This document shows positions 8,092 through 15,770 of a stretch of DNA of 34,741 nucleotides, piece by piece. This DNA is from Acidobacteriaceae bacterium (GTDB taxonomy: Bacteria > Acidobacteriota > Terriglobia > Terriglobales > Acidobacteriaceae). Position 1 is the first letter of the stretch, and every line of letters starts with the position of its first letter. The stretch lies in the NCBI GenBank assembly GCA_003140235.1, contig PLJN01000195.1, forward strand, positions 16,976-51,716, given 5' to 3'. Both the position numbers and the translations under genes were made by a program. The notes below the pieces were generated by a model. The model was not told the origin of the DNA. It saw only the letters and a list, made by a program, of their open reading frames with translations, and did no database searches.

Positions 8092-8609
8092 TTGACATTC
8101 AAGCATCGCCAGCGGTGGTTTGGCGGAACATAGAACGCGTGCCGCCGATCCGTCGCGATGAGCTGCCGCCTTCATGGGCCCGCAGTATTGGGTTCCCTGA
8201 CCCAGTGGAAGCAACTCTGTCGCAGGAAGGCGTTGGCGGGGTCCGCCGTGCTTCTTTCGCGGGAGGTGTGCTGTTCCTTGAGACCGTGGATATATGGGAG
8301 CCCGAGCACCGTCTTGCATTCTCCATCGCGGCCCAGACCGATCAGATTCCAGCCACCACGCTGGATGAGCATGTGCGAGTGGGAGGTCCTTACTTTGACG
8401 TGCTACGCGGACAATACCGGCTCGAACCACTAACGAATGGAATGACCCGTTTGCATCTTTCCAGCCGGCATCGCATCTCGACCGACTTCAACTGGTATGC
8501 GCATCTCTGGACAGACGCGGTCATGTCAGATCTGCAAAAGAGAATCTTGAAGGTTATTCGGCAACGCTGTGAGGCGGCCCAACTGACGCCAGACGGTCCA
8601 CGGAACTGA
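8088..8609 (+). CDS. SRPBCC-domain protein (polyketide cyclase/START-like)
   Basis: A 173-residue protein formed mostly of one SRPBCC fold, a ligand-binding helix-grip domain. Sequence from IDIQASPAVVWRNIERVPPI through GVGGVRRASFAGGVLFLETV, WEPEHRLAFSI and the C-terminal FNWYAHLWTDAVMSDLQ is a continuous match to how I remember the C-terminal half of membrane-SRPBCC proteins. GTG at 8088 overlaps the preceding stop as GTGA, with no convincing ribosome binding site, so translation would depend on coupling to the membrane half. The 3' end overlaps a HicB-like gene on the other strand by 56 bp. The ligand is unknown. Confidence 0.75.
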   Translation: MIDIQASPAVVWRNIERVPPIRRDELPPSWARSIGFPDPVEATLSQEGVGGVRRASFAGGVLFLETVDIWEPEHRLAFSIAAQTDQIPATTLDEHVRVGGPYFDVLRGQYRLEPLTNGMTRLHLSSRHRISTDFNWYAHLWTDAVMSDLQKRILKVIRQRCEAAQLTPDGPRN

Positions 8610-8745
8610 CGCGTAGGGCCAAGGCAAGGACATTGGCCTTTGCTTGGTTCTCCGTTTCGCCGTAAGCCAGCACGCCCGGAATATCAGTGACTTCGGCAAT
8701 CCAGCGGTCATCTTTTTCGCGATCAGTTTCTATGCAGAAATTCAC
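8554..8745 (-). CDS. HicB-like antitoxin-family protein, orphan
   Basis: A predicted 63-residue protein starting with GTG at 8745. The segment FCIETDREKDDRWIAEVTDI followed by PGVLAYGETENQAKANVLAL is a clear HicB/DUF1902-type partial RNase H fold. The C-terminus (VSSVDRLASVGPPHSVAE) departs from the usual VLADRLEHGE ending. No hicA is visible on either side: downstream is the antisense SRPBCC gene and upstream is a hairpin and the TonB receptor. It is therefore a solitary or decaying antitoxin-like gene. A longer frame to 8820 exists, but its extra N-terminus has no family resemblance. Confidence 0.65.
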   Translation of the reverse strand: MNFCIETDREKDDRWIAEVTDIPGVLAYGETENQAKANVLALALRVSSVDRLASVGPPHSVAE

Positions 8746-8806
8746 TTTTGGTGTCCTCGCGGATTCGGCTGTTTCCCTAATTTTCACACAGTATCCGTCG
8801 TCAGCG

Positions 8807-8834
8807 GGGAGACGCGGCAAGGACCGCGTCTCCC
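8807..8834. repeat. Palindromic repeat, GAGACGCGG type
   Basis: Perfect 11-bp arms GGGAGACGCGG (8807-8817) and CCGCGTCTCCC (8824-8834) with a 6-base loop, just after the TonB receptor stop. No T-run follows on either strand. Two related palindromes occur at 27925-27947 and 28036-28056, so this is a dispersed element rather than a plain terminator. Confidence 0.75.
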
Positions 8835-8862
8835 ACTGATCCAGGCTATTTCGCCGTCCGCC

Positions 8863-11280
8863 TCATTTCATCTTCCACGATTCACCACCCAGCGTAATCC
8901 TCAACCCGGAGCGGAACGTCAGCGGTAAGGCCGGGAAACCGAAAGCCGCGTCGTAGTGCTCGTTAGCCAGGTTCTCCACGCTCGCGTAGAACGCCAGATA
9001 TCGGTTGATCCGGTAGCTGCCGGAAAAATCAATCTTCTGGTAGCCCGGCGCCAGGTTGCGATTCGGCAGGAGCATGGTATTGCCGAAGAAGCTGTCGGAG
9101 AGGAACGTGCTGTCGTCGCGTCGGGACGACAGGTATCCGGTGAGCGATAACGCAAGCTTCGGACGGGAATAATCCAGCGCAAAGCTTCCCGTATGCGGCG
9201 CGCGCCGGAACGGCCGGCTTCCCTTCAGCGGCCCAAACGCGCCGATGAGCACATTGGGAAAGTTCGGGTTGATGGATGGAAACAGAGCGTCACTGGTAAA
9301 GGATCGAATCACCACTGCATCAAGATATGTGTAACCCGCCCTCGCCCGGAATCCATGGCCAAAGTTGAACTCCAACTCGTTTTCCGCTCCCAAGGCCCGC
9401 GTGGCCCCGGAATTCAGGGTAGCGCCAAAAGGCGCGAGTGACATCGGCACGCCGAACTGCGGCAGCGCCGTGGGATCTACAAATTCGACCTGATTGATAA
9501 ATTGGTTGTGAAAGAAAGTCGCCGACAATTTGCCCCGCCCGCTCCAGAACACTTGCTCCACACCAACGTCAAAGCTGCGCGACCGCTCTGGCGCCACGGG
9601 ACCAATGTGGAACTGCGCGATTGTTTGTGCTCCGTTCGGTTGTGTCGATAGCACTCCAAAGAGCGAGAAATTCGCGTCAAAAATGGACGGCTCTTTGATT
9701 CCCTGTCCGTAGTTGAATTTCAGCTTGGTGCCGTTCCATCCGCCGCTCGATTGCGGACGCACCAGGTAGTACGCCAGTGAAGCGCGCGGCACGGCCGAGA
9801 TGCCGAACACTGCGTTGTGCTCCACCGATCCGCCGAGCGTGGCGTAAAGGCGATTGCCCAGACTGCCATGCACTTCCCCGATGTAGCTATAGTTGGTCCG
9901 GTCGGCCAGACTCTTGGTCCCGAACGAGGTGTATCCGCGCTCATTCTCCATGCGAAAACCAAACAACGCCGTCAAGTGCGAGTTGAATGCGTAGTCGGAC
10001 TGGACATATCCAAAGTCCCGGGCAATGGAACTGTTGAACAACGATGGATACACACCGCCGAAGTCCAGGATTGCCTGGCCGGTGGTACTGAACCCATTCG
10101 CGCCATGGATCGTCACCGTCTTACCCAGGAAATTTCCGAACAACGGATCAGGAATACCGGTGGGTGAAGGATTGTCTTGAAACCGGCGCAGCCGCGTGGC
10201 GCCGTAGCGGAACAGGTTGTGCCAGTGGGACGTAGTCTGGTTCTGCAGCGTCACGCCGATGTAAGCATTCTGGTCTTTTTCGAACGAATCGTCGGGGATG
10301 CCAAAGAAATCAATCGGCTTGGGCAGGCCGTTCGCGGAAGTCGAGCGTCGCGTCGTAACGCGCAGCTCCGTCGAGGAATTGATCGCCCACCCAACATTCC
10401 CCAGATAGGTTGCGTTGTGAAAGAAACTGTTGGGCACACTGTTGTCGGTGTCAAAGCGCGAGAAGTCACCAAAATAATCCAGCCGGCGAAATGCTCCGCC
10501 GAGTGAGCCGTCATGATGCAGAGTATGAAAATTCCCAGCATCAAACGCATAGGAGAGCTCCGGCAGCGGGGTCGTCCCCCGGCGCGTGGTAATACTGACG
10601 ACGCCGGACATGGCGTCTGACCCATAGAGCGCGCTGTTGGGACCGCGCAATACCTCAATCTGCTCCACACCGGTGGTCGCCTGCGGACCAAGGTCCGTGA
10701 CGCCGCCGATTTCGTTCATGGGAATGCCGTCGATCAAGAACTTGTTGGCATTGCTGTTCCCGCCGCGAATAAACAGTGACGTCTGTCCGCCACGCTGGCC
10801 CGCCTGAACAATCTGCGCTCCAGGGACCTGGCGCAGCGGTTCCAGAACGTCCAGCTTGTTCGCAAGCTGATCGCTGGACAACACGGTGATGGACGCCCCA
10901 ACTTGCGACTCAGGAATCTGCGTGCCGGTAGCGGTAACGACGACTTGCTGAGACACCGTACCAACCCGGAGTGCGAGATTGACGTCAGTGGATTTGCCGT
11001 TGCCGACGTAGATCAGACCACTTTGTTGCGGCGCAAATGAAGGCGCGTCCGCCTTGACCTGATACCGGCCAGCAGCGAGTGATGTAAAACTAAAAGCTCC
11101 GGACTTGTCGGTGGTCGTCTCGCCAGCTTGTTTTTCTTCATGAAATAATTTGACGGTAACGTTCGGCACTACAGCGCCGAGCGGATCAGTAACCACGCCG
11201 CGAATACTGCCGGAGTCCGCGGCAAATGCAGAAACCACTGCGAGCGCAAGCACCAGGCCCGCGCGATAAAACTTTTTCAT
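8863..11280 (-). CDS. TonB-dependent outer-membrane receptor, BtuB-like
   Basis: An 805-residue outer-membrane receptor. A signal peptide (MKKFYRAGLVLALAVVSAFA) is followed by a carboxypeptidase-regulatory-like beta domain (about 25-105, SIRGVVTDPLGAVVPNVTV). Next comes a TonB plug (about 115-235, with LFIRGGNSNANKFLIDGIPM and VEQIEVLRGPNSALYGSDAM) and then a long beta-barrel. The ATG at 11280 was preferred to an upstream in-frame start at 11310 because GGAAGGAG lies eight bases before it and the signal peptide begins there. Two cobalamin riboswitches in the leader indicate corrinoid import, so it probably does the job of BtuB. No BtuCDF-type genes are in the window. Confidence 0.9.
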   Translation of the reverse strand: MKKFYRAGLVLALAVVSAFAADSGSIRGVVTDPLGAVVPNVTVKLFHEEKQAGETTTDKSGAFSFTSLAAGRYQVKADAPSFAPQQSGLIYVGNGKSTDVNLALRVGTVSQQVVVTATGTQIPESQVGASITVLSSDQLANKLDVLEPLRQVPGAQIVQAGQRGGQTSLFIRGGNSNANKFLIDGIPMNEIGGVTDLGPQATTGVEQIEVLRGPNSALYGSDAMSGVVSITTRRGTTPLPELSYAFDAGNFHTLHHDGSLGGAFRRLDYFGDFSRFDTDNSVPNSFFHNATYLGNVGWAINSSTELRVTTRRSTSANGLPKPIDFFGIPDDSFEKDQNAYIGVTLQNQTTSHWHNLFRYGATRLRRFQDNPSPTGIPDPLFGNFLGKTVTIHGANGFSTTGQAILDFGGVYPSLFNSSIARDFGYVQSDYAFNSHLTALFGFRMENERGYTSFGTKSLADRTNYSYIGEVHGSLGNRLYATLGGSVEHNAVFGISAVPRASLAYYLVRPQSSGGWNGTKLKFNYGQGIKEPSIFDANFSLFGVLSTQPNGAQTIAQFHIGPVAPERSRSFDVGVEQVFWSGRGKLSATFFHNQFINQVEFVDPTALPQFGVPMSLAPFGATLNSGATRALGAENELEFNFGHGFRARAGYTYLDAVVIRSFTSDALFPSINPNFPNVLIGAFGPLKGSRPFRRAPHTGSFALDYSRPKLALSLTGYLSSRRDDSTFLSDSFFGNTMLLPNRNLAPGYQKIDFSGSYRINRYLAFYASVENLANEHYDAAFGFPALPLTFRSGLRITLGGESWKMK

Positions 11281-11286
11281 TTCAAG

Positions 11287-11304
11287 TCTCCTTCCCCTCG
11301 GAAG
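11287..11304 (-). promoter_or_regulatory. Hairpin touching the Shine-Dalgarno of the TonB receptor gene
   Basis: On the minus strand CTTCC (11304-11300), loop GAGG and GGAAG (11295-11291) form a 5-bp stem. Its 3' arm is the start of the GGAAGGAG ribosome binding site (GAG at 11290-11288). It sits between the proximal riboswitch and the ATG and could serve as the translational switch. The stem is short, so this is a suggestion only. Confidence 0.4.
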
Positions 11305-11321
11305 AGGCACAATTGCATACG

Positions 11322-11492
11322 CAGTGGGACCGGTCTCCTGACTTGCGACTTGAACGCCGGGGCCTTCCCGCCAAGGTAGGCAGTGGCTTGCCGGTTTTGG
11401 TTGTCGCTTACAGTTGCGGGGCAGTAGCAGAATTTCACTGCTTTCCCGAGCATCCCCCTGCCATCACAGAGGCGCAACACTGCGCGCCTCCA
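11322..11492 (-). ncRNA. Cobalamin riboswitch, proximal copy
   Basis: On the minus strand the conserved core reads GGGAAAGCAGTGAAATTCTG, then GCTACTGCCCCGCAACTGTA with AGCG (11428-11405). It continues to AAGCCACTGCC, the B12 box region. It closes with CGCAAGTCAGGAGACC (11347-11332), the standard 3' segment. Binding of adenosyl- or related cobalamin normally turns expression down. The element ends about 40 bases before the ATG of the TonB receptor. End positions are approximate. Confidence 0.93.
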
Positions 11493-11679
11493 ACGGACTC
11501 GTCTTGCGTCAAACATCCCCAAAGGCATCCGCGCCTGAATGCTAGACCGTTGAACCGTGTCCAGAAAAACAGCGCTGACACCATGGGCCTTGAGGGACAA
11601 CTACAGCTTTACGTTTAAGAACAAGTCGAAGGCTGTCCGGCTCTCCCTTAGAAGCCGGAAACACCCAATCAGATGGGGA

Positions 11680-11838
11680 CTTGGCCGGTCTCCTGACTTG
11701 CGCTTCTCCGATCCTGAGCACCTTCCCGGTTTCCCAGTGGCACATCGCTCAGTCTCTCAGCGCTTACAGTTGCGGGGCAGTGGCGGATTCTCACCGCGCT
11801 TCCCATTACCAAGTGCAGAATTTATATCTGAGCGGAAG
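11680..11838 (-). ncRNA. Cobalamin riboswitch, distal copy
   Basis: A second complete core: GGGAAGCGCGGTGAGAATCC, then GCCACTGCCCCGCAACTGTA with AGCG (11784-11761), GTGCCACTGGGAA, and CGCAAGTCAGGAGACC (11702-11687). The 3' segment is identical to the proximal copy and lies 355 bp upstream of it. About 190 bp with no gene lies between the two elements, including a CCGGCT/AGCCGG hairpin near 11640-11665 that has no T-run. A TTGACA on the minus strand at 11906-11901 may be the -35 of the common promoter; the -10 is not clear. Ends approximate. Confidence 0.93.
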
Positions 11839-11859
11839 GCGGCAGGTCAAGCCGTACAA

Positions 11860-11885
11860 ATTGGGTAATTACCAATTTACCCAAT
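11860..11885. repeat. Inverted repeat ATTGGGTAA/TTACCCAAT
   Basis: Perfect 9-bp arms at 11860-11868 and 11877-11885 with 8 bases between them. It lies in the AT-rich stretch between the distal riboswitch and the divergent SnoaL-like gene, close to a TTGACA on the minus strand. It could be an operator or part of the AT-rich repeat family seen elsewhere in the window. Confidence 0.6.
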
Positions 11886-11991
11886 GACCCAATTCGCTCA
11901 TGTCAATAGCATTTAAGCGACCTCCCAGAGTTACGTCTGTAATCTGGTCATCACGTCGTGAAGAAGCTCTAATGATCAGCGAGCCAGCTTG

Positions 11992-12516
11992 ATGAAAACA
12001 GATTCCCCAGACTCAGCCAGATTCGACATCTCGGCCAGAACGAACCACGCGCCTCAGTTCATGGGAGCGGAAGTTGCCGGCCGCGATGCAACCGACCAGG
12101 AAAAAGTCACCCCGGAACTGGTCCAGGCAGCTGTGCGGCGCTTCTGGGACATCATGCTGTCCAAGTCCTCCGAACACCTTGTGGACGCGTATGCCACCAA
12201 CGGCATGACCTTCCGCGTGGGATCGGTGAGCATTGAGCCGGGATTCATGGGCATTGCTCAGAGGTCGCGCGAATACTTCCATGAGGCCTGTATTCTCCAT
12301 GTGGAACTCGGCCCCATTGAAGTGGTCCTGCTGAACGACACCACAGCAATTGCGATTTACACTTTTCAGTTCCACGCCCTGAACAGGGCGGTGGCCAGCG
12401 CGCGGGAAAACCTGAAAGAAGAGAGCATTCCCAACGGCCGAGCCACCCAAGTCTTCCGCCGCTCTCCAGACGGCAAGCTGCGAATCCTGCACGAACATCT
12501 CTCCAGCGCGGTCTAA
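11992..12516 (+). CDS. SnoaL/DUF4440-like protein
   Basis: A 174-residue soluble protein that looks like a nuclear transport factor 2 (SnoaL/DUF4440) cone fold. A helical VQAAVRRFWDIMLSKSSEHL is followed by YATNGMTFRVGS, then strands ending FRRSPDGKLRILHEHLSSAV. Such proteins are small-molecule enzymes or binding proteins, and the substrate cannot be told from sequence. ATG at 11992 is used; the codon before it is TTG in frame. The ribosome binding site is weak. There is no signal peptide. It is transcribed divergently from the riboswitch-controlled TonB gene, but no sign of shared function is visible. Confidence 0.7.
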   Translation: MKTDSPDSARFDISARTNHAPQFMGAEVAGRDATDQEKVTPELVQAAVRRFWDIMLSKSSEHLVDAYATNGMTFRVGSVSIEPGFMGIAQRSREYFHEACILHVELGPIEVVLLNDTTAIAIYTFQFHALNRAVASARENLKEESIPNGRATQVFRRSPDGKLRILHEHLSSAV

Positions 12517-12565
12517 AAGAAGTTGGCAATTGCCAAAACCGGGTAATCGGGTAATTTACAAATTA

Positions 12566-12590
12566 CGGCGATTATGGCAATTTTGGCAAT
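12566..12590. repeat. 9-bp-period repeat, copy 1
   Basis: CGGCGATTATGGCAATTTTG and following GCAAT: units of nine bases of the form GGCAATTTT. The flanking 12541-12565 has related GGGTAAT units. Shares its core with copies at 12682 and 13414. Confidence 0.8.
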
Positions 12591-12681
12591 CTTTCTCTGG
12601 ACATAACAATTTTGACAACCTTTCCTCATGACAGAGATATTTTCAATTGCCACGAATCTGCTAATCGAGTAACGTAAATTC

Positions 12682-12720
12682 CGGCGATTATGGCAATTCT
12701 GGCAATTTTGGCAATTCGCC
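12682..12720. repeat. 9-bp-period repeat, copy 2
   Basis: Four consecutive nine-base units beginning at 12683: GGCGATTAT, GGCAATTCT, GGCAATTTT and GGCAATTCG. It ends 13 bp before the start codon at 12734 and so forms part of that gene's 5' leader. Confidence 0.8.
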
Positions 12721-12733
12721 CAAGGAGCCAATC

Positions 12734-13312
12734 ATGAAACTCTCGCGTCTGATTTTAGTGATCGTATTCTCTCTTGCTGTTCTGATCTCCGGTGTCGGCG
12801 GACAGAATGGACCAACGGTCCCCTCCTGGGTACATCCCGGGCTAACGGTAAGCTACGACGGCGTTTCCGCCTCGGTCGTCAATGGACGGCCCTCCCAGAG
12901 CGTCCAGGTTGTGATGACCACCCGCGTGACGGCCGTGGCCGGTAACCGCGTCTCCGCCACCACCCAACTCCAGACCGTAGGTACGCCTCTCCGGAGCACT
13001 CACCCTTGGACATGCACCTCGACCGGAAACTGCAACACAGACGCCACAGGCATGTCCGGCCAGTTCTGGGTCGATCCCGCCAACCCCACAGGTTCCGTCC
13101 ACGGAGCACACGGCGAACCGTACACCATCAACGGCCGCTCGCCCTACTCCTACCGCGGCCACACCTGGGACAGCACCACCATGACCTACAACAACCCCGC
13201 CACCGGATGGCAACTCTTCATGGTCTTCGAAACCAAAACCGGGTTGGTGCTCGCTTATTCTGAAACGAGTCCAGCCCAGCAGGTTCATACTTATTTCAAG
13301 GGGATGAGATAG
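12734..13312 (+). CDS. Exported hypothetical protein
   Basis: A 192-residue protein with a clear signal peptide (MKLSRLILVIVFSLAVLISG, cleavage near GVGGQ) and a mature part rich in Thr, Ser, Gly and aromatic residues. Two cysteines (CTSTGNC) may form a disulphide. I recognise no domain. CAAGGAG lies 6-7 bases before the ATG. It is flanked on both sides by copies of the same 9-bp-period repeat in the same orientation. It stands alone, with no close co-directional neighbour. Confidence 0.7.
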   Translation: MKLSRLILVIVFSLAVLISGVGGQNGPTVPSWVHPGLTVSYDGVSASVVNGRPSQSVQVVMTTRVTAVAGNRVSATTQLQTVGTPLRSTHPWTCTSTGNCNTDATGMSGQFWVDPANPTGSVHGAHGEPYTINGRSPYSYRGHTWDSTTMTYNNPATGWQLFMVFETKTGLVLAYSETSPAQQVHTYFKGMR

Positions 13313-13767
13313 GTAGAGGACAGTGGTTGAATTCATCATCCACTTGTCATTCGACCCTGAGCCTGGCGAAGGGGAGGAATCTGCTTTGCGCGCACGTGGG
13401 TCGTTTCAAAATTCCGGCGATTATGGCAATTTTGGCATTTCTGGCAATCGTTCCCGGGATTCCCATAATAGAACTGAGTGCCGAAACGGGACACACTACA
13501 CACCTAGAGTCTCTAAAACTCCTTGACCGCAGTTAGTTTTGCCCTTAGAGTTCCGGCCAATTGCACCACACCAATCACAACAATCTATAAAGCTCCCCTG
13601 AGAGGGGCGACAGTTTGCGGAGTTTGAAGGGATTTGAGGCCAAACACCGTTCTTCAAGAAGATCAACTTGCGGCTAGCGAAACGGAGATTGTATTTATTC
13701 TCAAGGCCTTGAGCCAGTCTCGCGGTACGGCGGAATGCGTATATCAGGTTACGGGGAGGAGATTTCT
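13313..13767. other. Intergenic region with repeats, no gene seen
   Basis: This 455-bp stretch has no convincing coding frame. It holds a segment at about 13347-13383 reading GTCATTCGACCCTGAGCCTG and onward to GAGGAATCTGC, which resembles dispersed GTCATTC...GAGGAATCTGC elements. It also holds copy 3 of the 9-bp-period repeat. The last 250 bp is AT-richer and presumably carries the promoter of the six-gene cluster, but no clear -35/-10 pair was found. Confidence 0.6.
13414..13450. repeat. 9-bp-period repeat, copy 3
   Basis: CCGGCGATTATGGCAATTTT followed by GGCATTTCTGGCAATCG. With its AAATT leader it matches copy 2 almost exactly over the first 23 bases. It lies after the exported protein gene, so copies 1-2 and copy 3 bracket that gene. 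Confidence 0.8.
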
Positions 13768-15024
13768 GTGGGTAAGGCAAGGCGAAGCTGTTCTTCGTTG
13801 AAATGGAAGGGTCCATTGTGTCCTTTGCCCTTCATCTTGTACGTGATGCTGATCACTGCCTCAGGTAATTCTCAGATCTTTTACCACAAATCCAATGATG
13901 ATGCCGCTCAAAAGGCCTTGCAATTGAGCAAAGATGCTTCCCTTGCGGGGACACTTGATCCAGCATTAAAGAACCTCGACGTACTTGAAGATAAGGAAGC
14001 GAACATTGAATTTGACAATATGGCGCGTACGGCTCGCGCCGCCATAGACGCGACGAGTTGTTGGGGTGGGGTCATTTATGCAGTGTGCACGCTGAAGAAC
14101 TCGCCCCCTGCCATCGACTCACCATGCGCCCAGATACAAGGGAAAGTCACTCCTACCGAGCAGGGATGTAAGTTGGCGCTAGGAGATTTTGCCTCAGGCT
14201 TCACATTTCCTTTTCTCTCTACGCAAGAAATCCAGAAACGGCAGGAAGAACTGAAGAAGTCGCTCGATGACCTTAAGCACAAAGCCGATAAGTCAGCAGA
14301 TGTAACCTCCACGCTCACGGCAGCCTCCGAAGCTGTGAAACAAGCCCAGGATCTCTACGATCAAGGTATTGGATACCTGGCGAATGCCTCTTTCGTGAGC
14401 TCTCACACGCATGAATTTCAAGCTACGAAAGACGCGCTTGCACTGCTTTCCGATGATTTAGCTGGTCTGCAGGCGATTGAAAAAAAGAGAAAAGACATCA
14501 CTGATAAGGTGAAAAGTCTGTCAAATCCGCTCGCGTCATTGGAATCCGATCGTCTCCAAGCCGAACTAAATCACATCGAAGCATTACTTCGAATCTCGAG
14601 GCTGCGAGATCAAGAAGAGAATTACTTGCAGGTCAAGATCATTGGTACTTTCGAGACGGCATTGAAGAAGTACCCGGTTAATCTTAGCGATCGGATTGAT
14701 GCATCTTTCGCAAATTGTGGTAGCCAGAGCAATGCGTCGAGTCTTTGCGGCCGTGACCGCCTCAGCGATCTTGGCGAGGCACTTCAACTCTATACTGCTG
14801 CTTTGATTTGGGGAAAGGGCGCGGAGCAACTAAACGAGCTTCGGACCGCGCGTGAAGCGCACAGATTTTCCATTGAGGTGAGCATAGTCGACGCAAAGGC
14901 AGCCGATCTAGTCATCTCGACGGGCGTTCAAAGACTTGCTTTGTACCACCAAGGCGGCATCAAGCCGGAAACCCTAGCCCAGCTCATTTATGCGGCGGCG
15001 ACGATTGGCGTCGCTGCGAGGTAA
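13768..15024 (+). CDS. Exported helical/coiled-coil hypothetical protein
   Basis: A 418-residue protein with an N-terminal basic then hydrophobic segment (KWKGPLCPLPFILYVMLITA) that acts as signal peptide or anchor. The mature part is mainly helical with coiled-coil stretches (for example QKRQEELKKSLDDLKHKADK and a later LQAIEKKRKDITDKVKSL). Several Cys (CWGGVIYAVC, later CGSQ and LCGR) could form periplasmic disulphides. GTG at 13768 is chosen because GGGGAGGA lies before it; an in-frame ATG at 13735 lacks such a site. Base composition is lower in GC than neighbouring genes. I know no family for it. It opens a tight three-gene set, with a 5-bp gap to the next gene. Confidence 0.75.
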   Translation: MGKARRSCSSLKWKGPLCPLPFILYVMLITASGNSQIFYHKSNDDAAQKALQLSKDASLAGTLDPALKNLDVLEDKEANIEFDNMARTARAAIDATSCWGGVIYAVCTLKNSPPAIDSPCAQIQGKVTPTEQGCKLALGDFASGFTFPFLSTQEIQKRQEELKKSLDDLKHKADKSADVTSTLTAASEAVKQAQDLYDQGIGYLANASFVSSHTHEFQATKDALALLSDDLAGLQAIEKKRKDITDKVKSLSNPLASLESDRLQAELNHIEALLRISRLRDQEENYLQVKIIGTFETALKKYPVNLSDRIDASFANCGSQSNASSLCGRDRLSDLGEALQLYTAALIWGKGAEQLNELRTAREAHRFSIEVSIVDAKAADLVISTGVQRLALYHQGGIKPETLAQLIYAAATIGVAAR

Positions 15025-15029
15025 CCGAT

Positions 15030-15767
15030 ATGTCAAGACTTCTGATCTTCATCTGTATTATATCTGCACTCGCCTTAGCAGCAGACGCACAAAAGCCCCA
15101 GCCCAAGACCGATGCGCAGAAGTATGCCGCTGCTTTGGCTGATTACTTGGCAAAGATCGATGCTGAGTTGGCAAGCAAGCGTAAGGCCGAGAAAGACTAT
15201 TACACGGCGACTGCTGACGCCTACGAGGCACACTACTCTGATGACCTGCTTCAGACTCTGACCCTTGAAAGACGGGAGCGAGGTGAGGGATTGGCAGATC
15301 AAGTGCTCGCGAAGTCTGCACCTCTCACGTTGACGGCTTTGAGGATGCAAATGCTTGAGCAATCCCGGTCAGAGATCGTCAGCATGCGAAAGTTTGCTGA
15401 TGACGAACGGGCAATTCGTAGCGCCTATTTGTCGGGTGTCACTCAGCTTGATGCGAATGCAACTAAAGTCAAGGCCTTGCGCGACTCTCTTGACCAGCTT
15501 TCGCTCCCGAAAAGCGGTTGGGGGAACATCAAAGATCTTGGCACGTTTGGTGAGGAGGCCGGCGCAGCATATACGAAGCTTAAATGTGGAGACGTCAAGA
15601 AAGAAATCGATCAACTGACGAAGCAAAAGGCAGAATTAGAAAAAGTTACGAATCCGTCCAATGCTCAGACAGCTAAGCTGAAAAGTATTGCCAACAGCGT
15701 TAGTACTGATCAGAAATATTTGGACAACAGCTGCAAGGATTCTTCGAGTGGTGGAGGAGGAAATTAA
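15030..15767 (+). CDS. Exported Lys-rich coiled-coil protein
   Basis: A 245-residue protein. A clean signal peptide (MSRLLIFICIISALALAADA) is followed by a charged, mostly helical mature part with heptad-like stretches (KIDAELASKRKAEKDYYTAT; VKKEIDQLTKQKAELEKV). It ends in a Ser/Gly tail SSSGGGGN. Two Cys near the C-terminal half (LKCGDV, NSCKDS) may pair. GAGG in the end of the previous gene serves as ribosome binding site. No family recognised. Probably periplasmic, and by arrangement probably a partner of the preceding exported protein. Confidence 0.75.
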   Translation: MSRLLIFICIISALALAADAQKPQPKTDAQKYAAALADYLAKIDAELASKRKAEKDYYTATADAYEAHYSDDLLQTLTLERRERGEGLADQVLAKSAPLTLTALRMQMLEQSRSEIVSMRKFADDERAIRSAYLSGVTQLDANATKVKALRDSLDQLSLPKSGWGNIKDLGTFGEEAGAAYTKLKCGDVKKEIDQLTKQKAELEKVTNPSNAQTAKLKSIANSVSTDQKYLDNSCKDSSSGGGGN

Positions 15768-15770
15768 TCA

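Noticed and set aside
11640-11665. Hairpin after the distal riboswitch as an intrinsic terminator
   Set aside because: The stem CCGGCT/AGCCGG is clear, but no run of T follows on the minus strand.
12513-12731. 72-codon minus-strand frame with repeated CQNC
   Set aside because: The Cys/Asn pattern is simply the translation of the 9-bp-period repeat.
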